From Clostridia bacterium (GTDB taxonomy: Bacteria; Bacillota; Clostridia; CAKSNL01; HGM11501), in contig CAAFWO010000021.1 in assembly GCA_900766735.1 (NCBI GenBank), forward strand, positions 1 through 24,027: a DNA stretch of 24,027 nucleotides, given 5' to 3'. The translations under genes and the position numbers were made by a program. The first letter of the stretch is position 1. Every line of letters starts with the position of its first letter. This document shows, piece by piece, positions 14,957-21,980 of this stretch. Below the pieces are notes generated by a model. The model was not told the origin of the DNA. It did not search any database and saw only the letters and a program-made list of their open reading frames with translations.

Positions 14957-14973
14957 TATGCCCGATGCGATTC
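14954..14973 (-). pseudogene. Duplicated 3' end of tRNA-Arg (CCA, acceptor strand and part of T-arm)
   Basis: TGGTATGCCCGATGCGATTC on the plus strand is identical to 15098-15117, the 3' end of the intact tRNA-Arg gene. Identity ends in the T-loop. No upstream tRNA body is attached, so it is a remnant or an attachment-site-like repeat. Confidence 0.9.
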
Positions 14974-15048
14974 AGACTGCGGACATATCGTCCGCAGCTA
15001 ACTCGCTTACGCTCGTCATGACAAGTTCGAATCGTACGATTGATCCCA
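14974..15048. other. Insert segment with hairpin and inverted tRNA-3'-end-like sequence
   Basis: It contains CTGCGGAC-ATATC-GTCCGCAG (14977-14997) and, on the plus strand, GTTCGAATC followed by a CCCACCA end (15024-15050), which resembles the T-loop and CCA tail of a tRNA pointing toward the tRNA-Arg gene. No complete cloverleaf can be folded around it. Confidence 0.55.
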
Positions 15049-15100
15049 CCAAAAAAACAGGGGGGATGTGCCTCCGGCACAACCCCTCCTGTTTTTTTGG
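15049..15100. terminator. Long bidirectional terminator hairpin joined to the tRNA-Arg CCA
   Basis: Outer 13-bp stem CCAAAAAAACAGG (15049-15061) with CCTGTTTTTTTGG (15088-15100), inner GGGG/CCCC and TGTGCC/GGCACA stem with loop TCC. The outermost bases of the right arm are the CCA end of tRNA-Arg, so the hairpin starts inside the tRNA 3' terminus. Confidence 0.88.
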
Positions 15101-15174
15101 TATGCCCGATGCGATTCGAACGCACGACACATGGCGTCGGAGGCCATTGCTCTATCCAGCTGAGCTACGGGCAC
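15098..15174 (-). tRNA. tRNA-Arg (anticodon CCG)
   Basis: 77-nt cloverleaf on the minus strand. Acceptor GTGCCCG pairs with CGGGCAT (first pair G-T), D-arm GCTC/GAGC, anticodon stem ATGGC/GCCAT with loop CTCCGAC (anticodon CCG, reads CGG), T-arm GTGCG-TTCGAAT-CGCAT, discriminator A and encoded CCA. Its promoter begins 5' of a palindromic leader, directly after the yycI stop. Confidence 0.96.
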
Positions 15175-15179
15175 ATATC

Positions 15180-15201
15180 AAGCGCACCTTAAGGTGCGCT
15201 T
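15180..15201. repeat. Perfect 22-bp palindrome in the tRNA-Arg leader
   Basis: Half-site AAGCGCACCTT followed by its exact complement. It lies between the promoter and the tRNA 5' end. On the plus strand it is followed by TTTAAC, but no plus-strand gene needs a terminator here. Confidence 0.85.
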
Positions 15202-15206
15202 TTAAC

Positions 15207-15235
15207 ATTATATCACAGTTTTTCTTTTTTGTAAA
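15207..15235 (-). promoter_or_regulatory. Promoter of tRNA-Arg
   Basis: Minus strand TTTACA (15230-15235), 17-bp spacer, TATAAT (15207-15212). It is 33 bp before the mature tRNA, so the precursor carries a palindromic leader. Confidence 0.8.
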
Positions 15236-15241
15236 CAAAAA

Positions 15242-16006
15242 TTATTGCACGGCCTCATAAAAAAACTCGCGCCCGTCCGAAAGCAAGATTCTGTAGACGG
15301 GGATCGCACCGGTCTCGGAAAACCGTTCGCCCGGCGCGGCCGTGCACATATATCCCGGCGTAATGCCGATTATCTCGCAGTTCGCCGCCCCGTCCGTTAC
15401 AAGGCGCGGCAGAACGCTCGTGACGTTTAATATCTCCTCTTTTTTCGAGTCCTCGCTCTCGACGTATAACAGCATACCTTCGGCGACCGCCGTTTCCCCG
15501 TCGCATGTCACGGTGACGCCGCTTTTGAAAAGCTCGAACCCGGAATAGACCGTCCTGAAAAGGTACGACCCCATATATTCGGTCTGCACCGTGCCCGAAA
15601 GGTCAAACCCGTTGTCCGAAAGCCAAGCGCGCGCCTCGGAAAGCGAAGCGATCTTTTTCTGTTCCTTTATGATAAAGCTGTTGTCCGAAAGCTCGACCTC
15701 TTTGCCCGGCTTATAGAACCTGTTCCCGTCCTTGATATAGCCCGTGCCGAGAATTTTGCCAATGAAACCGGCCTCGTCCGCCATCGGGTTTTTCGCGGTC
15801 ACGGTCGTGATCCTCGGGGCTGACCTGCTTATAAGTGCCGGAGATACCGTTATCGTCCTGTCCGCAAGGAGCGAAACGGTGTTTTCGACCACCTCATCCG
15901 ACACCCTGCTTTTTCCGCGGCGGAGCGCAATGTCCCAGCCGGCGAGAAAAATGTCGATCGCCAGAAATAGGCATATTAACACTGTTTTTATCTTCGGCCA
16001 GTTCAT
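15242..16006 (-). CDS. yycI: YycI-like regulator of WalK
   Basis: 254 residues: one N-terminal membrane helix (8-26) in the characteristic context MNWPKIKTVLICLFLAIDIF, then an extracytoplasmic domain made of repeated sheet-rich segments. In Bacillus, YycI (WalI) and YycH (WalH) sit in the membrane with WalK and adjust its activity. The call rests on the N-terminus, length, topology and position as last gene of the wal cluster. AAAGGAG is 8 bp before the ATG; the gap to yycH is 16 bp. yycJ and htrA, often next in Bacillus, are absent; a tRNA gene follows. Confidence 0.85.
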   Translation of the reverse strand: MNWPKIKTVLICLFLAIDIFLAGWDIALRRGKSRVSDEVVENTVSLLADRTITVSPALISRSAPRITTVTAKNPMADEAGFIGKILGTGYIKDGNRFYKPGKEVELSDNSFIIKEQKKIASLSEARAWLSDNGFDLSGTVQTEYMGSYLFRTVYSGFELFKSGVTVTCDGETAVAEGMLLYVESEDSKKEEILNVTSVLPRLVTDGAANCEIIGITPGYMCTAAPGERFSETGAIPVYRILLSDGREFFYEAVQ

Positions 16007-16022
16007 GGCGTGACTCCTTTCG

Positions 16023-17471
16023 TCAGTTCTCGATTATTATGCGCTCTCCGTCGGCATATCCCGTCCACGCCGGACGGATAATGCCGCTTCTGCCGTCCTC
16101 CGCGTATGACATAAAGATGTCCGCGACCGAGACCGGCTCCGTGCTGTCTGAATACATCAGCGCGATCTTGTCGATCGCCTCATACACCGTCATCGTATCG
16201 ATATAGTTTTCCGTCTCCTCATACTCGCGCACGAGCATGAGAAACCGCGTAATGTTGCCGTTTTCGACCGTAATCTCGATCGCGTGGTCAATTTTTTCGT
16301 CCCCGAGCGAAATATTCGCCGTGACGGGCGTGCCCGAAAAATAGTAGTCAAACGTGAACTTCATCTCGCCAGTCTGCCCATACAAAAGATCGCCCGAGAC
16401 ATTGACATTGAAATTTGCACCGGCCGAGGCCGAATACACGTCCCCCGCGAACCTTATCGCGCTGTTGAGCGACTCATAGAGCGATCCGTCGCCTGAAAGC
16501 AAAATGCCGTGCTCCGGGTCCGTCGCCTCATATTCTATGATTCCGTTCTTAAATATTTTCAGCATTGAGTCGTTCTCAAGATAGACTCTCGTACCCTCGC
16601 CGTCCACATAGCGGTGGATCGACTCCGGATTATATCCGAAGCACTCGATCGCGCGGCTTGCCGCGCCCGAATCGGCCGACAGCGGATTGCTGCCTGCGAT
16701 CTCCGGCCGCCTGTTCGTCGCCGTGGAGGCAGAGTCGAGCACTAAAAACGAGTCCAGCACTGTCTTCATCTTCACGGCCTCGCTCCCGTCCGCAATGTCT
16801 AAGTTCATCTCCAGCGCGAACATACAGTTATGCTCCGGATCGACATTTGCGACGTAGCTCGTGAACGCATCGATAAGCTTTTCCGTGCCGCCGTACGAAA
16901 GCTCATAGCGGTAAATGCCCGTGCTGTCGTGATCGATCGCCAAAAGCTCCAAGCTCTCGCTACCGGTCGGAAAAATAAAAAAGTCCTTCACCGCCGAAAT
17001 ATCCGAAAGGCTCGCCGGATCCGAAACGCCCATAAGGCGCCCGAAAAGCTGGGGCGTGGACGCGACGGGATAGCTGACATAGGCATACATAACCTGCTCG
17101 TTTAACATCCGTCGGAGGTTGTCCTTTGTAAGCTCCGTCTTTTCCCGGACCGCAATATCTCCCGACATAAATCCCGTCACAAGCGTGCCGATGTCGGAAT
17201 AAACGTCCTCAAACGACTTGTCGCTGTTATAGAAAACACTGCTCTTTCCGTTTCCGTCCGCAATGACGATCTTCCTCGCCTTTTTGAGGTTCTCAAGAGG
17301 CTGAGAATACGTCTCTTTGAAGAAATTACGGATCACCGGCAAGGTCTTGAAATTAGCAAAAAGGCTATAGCCTTCCGGCCATAGCCCCTCTTCCATCCAT
17401 GTAACCGAAGTAAGACCGACGCTGCACAAAACCAGCAGTATCAAAATAAAACTCTTAATTCGTTCTTTCAC
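16023..17471 (-). CDS. yycH: YycH-like regulator of WalK
   Basis: 482 residues, near the ~450 of Bacillus YycH. One N-terminal helix (7-26) in KERIKSFILILLVLCSVGLTSVTW, a pattern typical of YycH, followed by a large extracytoplasmic domain with no catalytic motif. It is expected to hold or modulate the WalK sensor together with YycI. Start is GTG at 17471 with GGGAGAG 8 bp upstream. It is 20 bp after the small secreted-protein gene and therefore probably cotranscribed with it from the WalR-box promoter as well as from upstream. Confidence 0.86.
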   Translation of the reverse strand: MKERIKSFILILLVLCSVGLTSVTWMEEGLWPEGYSLFANFKTLPVIRNFFKETYSQPLENLKKARKIVIADGNGKSSVFYNSDKSFEDVYSDIGTLVTGFMSGDIAVREKTELTKDNLRRMLNEQVMYAYVSYPVASTPQLFGRLMGVSDPASLSDISAVKDFFIFPTGSESLELLAIDHDSTGIYRYELSYGGTEKLIDAFTSYVANVDPEHNCMFALEMNLDIADGSEAVKMKTVLDSFLVLDSASTATNRRPEIAGSNPLSADSGAASRAIECFGYNPESIHRYVDGEGTRVYLENDSMLKIFKNGIIEYEATDPEHGILLSGDGSLYESLNSAIRFAGDVYSASAGANFNVNVSGDLLYGQTGEMKFTFDYYFSGTPVTANISLGDEKIDHAIEITVENGNITRFLMLVREYEETENYIDTMTVYEAIDKIALMYSDSTEPVSVADIFMSYAEDGRSGIIRPAWTGYADGERIIIEN

Positions 17472-17491
17472 TTCTAATACTCTCCCGTTAA

Positions 17492-17950
17492 TCAGCGGCT
17501 CCAGCCGTTAATTAAGCTCTTAATGCTGCTGAACCAGCCCTGCGACACCAAGTTGATTTTGAAGAAAACTCTCTGCACCTTCGTGCGGTCGCTCGTGACT
17601 GCCTGAACAGCCAGATTATTGTCGCCGTTTGAAAGCTGAACGTTGAAACAGAACAGTCCGCTTGCACCAACCGTGGTCGAAAGCGCCTTGCCTTCAGAAT
17701 CCGTTATCGGATAATAAAGATCGTCGGCCGCATTATATGTAAGCATCGTAACGGTGCAGTAAGGATCTGCAACGCCGGAAACCGGATAAACGCTCTTATT
17801 CGACTGAGACTGAGCGTTCTCGGGCTTTTTAATGACCAGAATGTTTGCGGCATTTCCCACATCCTTATAGGAAACGCCCGACGCAAGGCAGACTGCCGAC
17901 ATTGACATAACCATTAAAATAACCGTTATGAGCGCAATTATTTTTTTCAA
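17492..17950 (-). CDS. Small secreted protein with Ig-like domain, inserted in the wal cluster
   Basis: About 152 residues from the TTG at 17950, which has AAGGAGG 9 bp upstream; a longer frame to 18019 would start within the -10 region of the promoter. A signal peptide (LLKKIIALITVILMVMSMSAVCLAS) is clear. The mature part looks like one Ig-like/glucodextranase-B-type module: SVYPVSGVADPYCTVTML (with the usual 'SG.A.P...V' entry) and GLFCFNVQLSNGDNNLAVQAV ('F.V.L..G.N.L.V.AV' exit strands), ending in a short basic tail. No enzymatic motif. It is unknown in the standard wal operon; its own WalR-type box suggests a wall-associated or feedback role. Confidence 0.78.
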   Translation of the reverse strand: MKKIIALITVILMVMSMSAVCLASGVSYKDVGNAANILVIKKPENAQSQSNKSVYPVSGVADPYCTVTMLTYNAADDLYYPITDSEGKALSTTVGASGLFCFNVQLSNGDNNLAVQAVTSDRTKVQRVFFKINLVSQGWFSSIKSLINGWSR

Positions 17951-18004
17951 AAGCCGGCACCTCCTTTTTTTAATTAAGAACCTTTTTCCCGTCCTTATAG
18001 ATTT

Positions 18005-18037
18005 ATTATACCACGCCATTGTTACAGGACTGTTACA
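18005..18037 (-). promoter_or_regulatory. Promoter with WalR-type box inside the wal cluster
   Basis: Minus strand: direct repeat TGTAAC-AGTCC-TGTAAC (18021-18037), matching the Bacillus/Staphylococcus WalR consensus TGTWAH-N5-TGTWAH at every position, followed 10 bp later by TATAAT (18005-18010). The box covers the place of a -35 hexamer, which is otherwise poor, as at activator-dependent promoters. Confidence 0.75.
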
Positions 18038-18081
18038 GCGGTATTATTTTTACCTAACATTGACGGATGTAATTTTGCCTC

Positions 18082-19839
18082 TCAGGCACTTTTCCGCCTG
18101 AGCGGCAAAACGACCGTGACAAGCGTGCCTTTTCCCTCTTCGCTCTCGATCTTAATATCTCCGCCGTGCGCGTCAACGATCTCTTTCGCGATCGCGAGGC
18201 CGAGCCCCGTTCCGCCGGCAGAGCGGCTTCTCGCCTTATCGACCCTGTAGAACCTCTCGAAAAGGTGGGGAATATCCGCCTTCGGGATTCCTATCCCGTT
18301 GTCCTTCACTTTAATATATGCGTTATCTTCGTCAGATGAACCCGAAACCTCAACTTTTCCGCCCTCGGGTGTGTATTTTATCGCGTTTCCGATGATGTTG
18401 ACGATGACCTGCTCGATCCTTCCGCGGTCGCCCGTCACATAAAAAGGCTCATCGATAGTCAAATCGTCGATGGTCTGACTGCGCTTTTTTGCCTCCACAT
18501 CCATTCTTTCGCACGCCAGATGCAAAAGTGCCGCAAGGTCAAAAGGCTCGTTTCTCATTTCGCTTCCGTTGTCAAGCCTTGAGAGCGCCAGAAGGTCGGA
18601 AATAAGCCCCGTCATACGGTCTGTCTCCCCATCTATTACCGAGAGGAAGCTTTCCTCTGTCTCGTCGTGCTCGCGGTAGTCCATCAGCGTTTCGGTGTAG
18701 CTCTTGATTACCGTGATGGGCGTTCTCAGCTCATGCGAAACGTTCGCGACAAATTCGCGGCGCGCGTTCTCCAGCTTCTGCTGCTTGGTATAGTCCTGGA
18801 AAACGGAAACGACACCGGTCACCTTTTCCTCGCTCTCGATAGGCGCAAGATAGACCATAAAGTGCCTGCCGGAATAGTCGATTGCCATCTCCGCCGGCTC
18901 TTTTGCCATATAGAGGAACTGACCCATATTGATATCGGTCCCGAGCGTTTTGAAAAACTCGTCGAAGCTGCCGACGGACTCCTCCGTGATGTCCAAAAGC
19001 CGCATCGCCGCGGGGTTTATGTGAATGAGCTTTCCGTCCGAATTAAAAGCGACGACGCCGTCTGTCATATAGGATAAGACGGTTTCGATTTTGTTTTTCT
19101 CCGCCGTCATCTCGTTCATAGTGAAATTAAGCTCTTCGGCCATGTGGTTAAACGCCTCGGTAAGGCTTCCGATCTCGTCCGATCCGGAGACCTTGATCTT
19201 GTCCGTGAAATTGCCCTTCGCCATATGAGTGGCCGAGTTTTCGAGCCTGACAAGCGGCCTTATGAGCGTTTTTGAAAGCACGAAGCCCAGAAAAACGGAA
19301 ATGACGAGCCCGATCAAAAGAGCAAGGAAAATGTTTTTCAAAATGCTCTTCATAACCTCATACATCTCGACCTTTGAATCGCGCACATAGATTATATAGC
19401 TCACGCGGCCGTTCGTTTTAACGGGCTTCGCAAAGTCCATATAGTCGGCCGTTTCGTCCGCATTGCTTCCCGTTTTTCCTGAAAGCGCGGCGATGATGTT
19501 TTCCGTGATGCCGAGGTTTTCCGGTGTCTTCCCGGAAATCGAATAAAGGCACGACGCATCGTCCCCCGAAAGGACATATGCCTCGCGGTAGGAGTCGATC
19601 CCCATTCGCACGCTGAAAGCGGAAAGCACCTTCGTCATATCGTCAAAGGAGCTTGCCGCCGCCTGCTCAAGCTGGCTCACCATCGAATCGGTGAAGGTGT
19701 TCTTCGTCATATCCTCGGCAAACTGGCGGTTATAGTATTTCGATATGCCCCACGAGGAAAACACCCCGACAAAGGTCATAACGCTGACTGTCAGGAGGAT
19801 AAAAAGCGTCAGTATCCTCCACTGAATACTTTTAAACAT
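18082..19839 (-). CDS. walK: WalK sensor histidine kinase
   Basis: 585 residues, close to the ~610 of Bacillus WalK. Membrane helices at 8-29 and 168-190 enclose an extracytoplasmic sensor; then HAMP (191-243), PAS (250-350), HisKA with NVSHELRTP (phospho-accepting His 369), N-box NIIGNAIKYT (481-490), G1 DNGIGI (513-518) and G2 GTGLGLAI (543-550). WalK phosphorylates WalR to control cell-wall hydrolases and is usually essential. HAMP+PAS+HisKA order, pairing with walR and downstream yycH/yycI support Wal over PhoR or ResE. It follows walR by 12 bp; its Shine-Dalgarno sequence is weak (AGGGTAAGG), suggesting coupled translation. Confidence 0.92.
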   Translation of the reverse strand: MFKSIQWRILTLFILLTVSVMTFVGVFSSWGISKYYNRQFAEDMTKNTFTDSMVSQLEQAAASSFDDMTKVLSAFSVRMGIDSYREAYVLSGDDASCLYSISGKTPENLGITENIIAALSGKTGSNADETADYMDFAKPVKTNGRVSYIIYVRDSKVEMYEVMKSILKNIFLALLIGLVISVFLGFVLSKTLIRPLVRLENSATHMAKGNFTDKIKVSGSDEIGSLTEAFNHMAEELNFTMNEMTAEKNKIETVLSYMTDGVVAFNSDGKLIHINPAAMRLLDITEESVGSFDEFFKTLGTDINMGQFLYMAKEPAEMAIDYSGRHFMVYLAPIESEEKVTGVVSVFQDYTKQQKLENARREFVANVSHELRTPITVIKSYTETLMDYREHDETEESFLSVIDGETDRMTGLISDLLALSRLDNGSEMRNEPFDLAALLHLACERMDVEAKKRSQTIDDLTIDEPFYVTGDRGRIEQVIVNIIGNAIKYTPEGGKVEVSGSSDEDNAYIKVKDNGIGIPKADIPHLFERFYRVDKARSRSAGGTGLGLAIAKEIVDAHGGDIKIESEEGKGTLVTVVLPLRRKSA

Positions 19840-19851
19840 AGCCTTACCCTA

Positions 19852-20550
19852 CTACTCTTTGTAGAAATAATAACCGACGCCGCGGCGCGTCATAATATAC
19901 TTAGGCTCGCCGGGGTTGTCCTCGATCTTGTCGCGCAGGCGGCTTATCGTCACGTCGACCGTTCTGTCGTCGCCGACATATTCATAGCCCCAGACTTTTC
20001 TTAAAATAGTGTCTCGCGAGCAGATCCTGTTCGGCGTTTCGGCAAGGAACTTAACGAGCTCAAACTCACGCAGAGTGAGCTCGATCGGCTTTCCGTTCTT
20101 TCTTAATTCGTAGCGCTCGGTATTTATCGAGATCTCGCCGATCTTGATGTCCCCGTCGGATGCGCCCTTATCGTCGCTCTGCGAGACCGTGCGCCTTAAG
20201 TTTGCCTTAACGCGCGCCATAAGCTCCCTCACCGAGAAAGGCTTCGTCACATAGTCGTCCGCCCCGAGCTCAAGACCCAAGATCTTATCGATCTCCTCGC
20301 TTCTGGCGGTCAGCATCAGTATCGGCACTTCGCTCTTCTGGCGAATTTTTTTGCAGACCTCAAACCCGTCCATCTTGGGAAGCATCACGTCCAAAAGCAC
20401 CAGATCGACGTCCTCGGTAAGCGCCGTAATAAGGCCCTCCTCGCCGTCCATCGCCGTCAAAACGTCATAGCCGCCCTTTTCAAGATTCACCTTTAAGATG
20501 TTGACGATGCTCATTTCATCGTCGACAACCAAAATCCGTTTTTTATCCAT
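19852..20550 (-). CDS. walR: WalR response regulator (OmpR family)
   Basis: 232 residues from the ATG at 20550, which has GGAGGG 6 bp ahead (an upstream in-frame TTG at 20568 overlaps that site and is unlikely). Receiver domain: DD at 10-11, phospho-acceptor Asp 54 in LLDVMLPKMDGF, and the Lys of DDYVTKPFSV (~103). C-terminal winged-helix (about 130-230) has the LTLREFELVKFLAE and VWGYEYVGDDRTVDVTISRLRDKIEDNP segments and ends RRGVGYYF, all highly typical of WalR/YycF. It controls autolysins and wall metabolism. It is 21 bp downstream of the LUD gene, so it is probably transcribed with dxs-tlyA. Confidence 0.94.
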   Translation of the reverse strand: MDKKRILVVDDEMSIVNILKVNLEKGGYDVLTAMDGEEGLITALTEDVDLVLLDVMLPKMDGFEVCKKIRQKSEVPILMLTARSEEIDKILGLELGADDYVTKPFSVRELMARVKANLRRTVSQSDDKGASDGDIKIGEISINTERYELRKNGKPIELTLREFELVKFLAETPNRICSRDTILRKVWGYEYVGDDRTVDVTISRLRDKIEDNPGEPKYIMTRRGVGYYFYKE

Positions 20551-20571
20551 ATGTATCCCTCCAGACAAAAA

Positions 20572-21216
20572 TTAATATCCGGCCTCTTCGTCTATTATAA
20601 TTACCTTTATTCTGTCTTTTATTCTCTGCCGGCCGGTGACGGTGTAGTTTGCGCATATCCTGTCCGGCGAAGCACAGCCTTTCGTCATCGCTCCGGAAGT
20701 TCTTTCCTTATCCATACACTCGCCCGATGCGGCACAGTAGGTTTTGCACGAAAGCCTTTTTGCGTTTTTAGGCGCGGCAACGGTCTTCATTCTTAAAACC
20801 GCCTCGTCAAGATCTTTAACTATCTTGTTTTTGCCGGCGATAACGATGACGGACTCCGGCCCGAACATAAGTGCCGCGACGCGGTTTGAGTTTCCGTCCA
20901 CGTTATAAAGCTCGCCGTCCTCCGTGATCGCGTTCGTGCTCATCAGATATGCGTCGGCAAAGAAGCACTCTCTGTATATCTTATTCACGTCCTCGCGGGA
21001 AAGGCCTTCTTTATATCTGTCCAAAAAGTCATAGTCGCCGCTTCGCAAAATGTCGATAATTCCGCATTCCGTGAGCGTCACCGAACCGCCGACGCCGACC
21101 TTCGCGCCCTTCGGCAAAAGCTCTTTAACCTTTTCTTTTGCCTCGTCTTTCGTCTTGACCAAAATCGGTATAATACCGTTCTTTTTTAAATTTTCCATTG
21201 TTTTTTCGATGTTCAT
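20572..21216 (-). CDS. LUD-domain (LutC/YkgG-like) lactate-utilization family protein
   Basis: 214 residues from the ATG at 21216 (GGAGGT 8 bp ahead; the ATG at 21231 lies upstream of that site). Family features: VGVGGSVTLTECGI (nucleotide-binding-like loop, ~42-55), STNAITEDGELYNVDGNSNRVAALMFGPESVIVIAGKNK (a conserved LUD block) and a Cys-rich C-terminus (CKTYC..SGEC..GCASPDRICANY). LutC proteins take part in L-lactate oxidation with LutA and LutB, but these are absent, and stand-alone clostridial members have no proven function. The start overlaps the tlyA stop as ATGA, so translation is coupled. Confidence 0.85.
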   Translation of the reverse strand: MNIEKTMENLKKNGIIPILVKTKDEAKEKVKELLPKGAKVGVGGSVTLTECGIIDILRSGDYDFLDRYKEGLSREDVNKIYRECFFADAYLMSTNAITEDGELYNVDGNSNRVAALMFGPESVIVIAGKNKIVKDLDEAVLRMKTVAAPKNAKRLSCKTYCAASGECMDKERTSGAMTKGCASPDRICANYTVTGRQRIKDRIKVIIIDEEAGY

Positions 21217-21980
21217 AAAAGTACCTCCCATGCTTCGTTCACCGTTTTTTCGGAGTCAACTGTAAAATCCGTTTTTTCTTTTTTAAGATAAAGCAAAAAT
21301 TCAATGTTCCCGTTCTGCCCCTTGACGGGCGAGAATGTGAGCCCGGCCGGGTAAAACCCGGTCTTTAATGCGTGCGCGCAAATGTCCGCTACGACAGAGC
21401 GCTGCACCTTTTTATCCTTCACGACGCCCTTTTTATTTAAAAACGCGCGCCCGGCTTCAAACTGCGGCTTGATGAGGCAAACGCCCCCGGCCGCTTCGTC
21501 CGTCAGGTCATATAGCGCGCCGAGCACCTGTTTTAACGATATGAAAGAAACGTCGCACGCGAAAAACGAGCATTTTTCGCTGAGTGAAAGCTCCCTTATG
21601 TCTGTCCCCTCCAGATTCACCACGCGGCCGTCGTTTCTAAGCTTTTCGGCAAGCTGACCGTGGCCGACATCCACCGCATAGACCTTTTTTGCGCCGGAGA
21701 GGATCATATATTCGGTAAATCCGCCCGTGCTCGCGCCCGAGTCGATACAAATTTTTCCCGAGACATCGAGAGAAAAAATATCGAACGCCTTTTCAAGCTT
21801 TTTCGCGCCGCGGCCGACAAAACCGTCCCCCTCGGCGGCAACAGTTCCGCCGTCGATATCCGTGCTCGGTTTTTTGCAAACCCTGCCGTCCACCGTCACG
21901 CGGCCGGATAAGATCATTTCCTTCGCCCGGTCGCGCCCCGTTGCAAGGCCGTTTTTAACAAGATACTGATCAAGCCTCAT
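21213..21980 (-). CDS. tlyA: TlyA-family rRNA 2'-O-methyltransferase
   Basis: 255 residues from the ATG at 21980 with GGAGGT 4 bp ahead; an upstream frame to 22031 lies within dxs. S4 RNA-binding domain at 1-60 (MRLDQYLVKNGLATGRDRAKE, SGRVTVDG), then an FtsJ-like Rossmann methyltransferase with SAM motif IDSGASTGGFTEYMI (~78-92) and KPQFEAGR. TlyA methylates cytidine 2'-hydroxyls in 16S and 23S rRNA in mycobacteria, affecting capreomycin susceptibility; here this is a family inference, and older 'hemolysin A' naming should not be read as toxin activity. It overlaps the dxs stop by 11 bp; the dxs-tlyA pairing is common in Bacillota. Confidence 0.93.
   Translation of the reverse strand: MRLDQYLVKNGLATGRDRAKEMILSGRVTVDGRVCKKPSTDIDGGTVAAEGDGFVGRGAKKLEKAFDIFSLDVSGKICIDSGASTGGFTEYMILSGAKKVYAVDVGHGQLAEKLRNDGRVVNLEGTDIRELSLSEKCSFFACDVSFISLKQVLGALYDLTDEAAGGVCLIKPQFEAGRAFLNKKGVVKDKKVQRSVVADICAHALKTGFYPAGLTFSPVKGQNGNIEFLLYLKKEKTDFTVDSEKTVNEAWEVLL

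Noticed and set aside
14974..15050. A complete second tRNA on the plus strand ending CCACCA
   Set aside because: GTTCGAATC and CCACCA look tRNA-like, but flanking bases do not form a T-stem or acceptor stem, and no anticodon arm folds.
14943..15260. 105-codon plus-strand frame across the tRNA-Arg region
   Set aside because: It reads antisense through a tRNA gene and hairpins; its apparent internal repetition (two PDAI.T stretches) is just the duplicated tRNA 3' end.
18060..18112. Terminator at the end of walK (CTCAGGC...GCCTGAG)
   Set aside because: There is a hairpin overlapping the walK 3' end, but no T-tract follows on the minus strand, so termination is doubtful; transcription may continue into the next gene.
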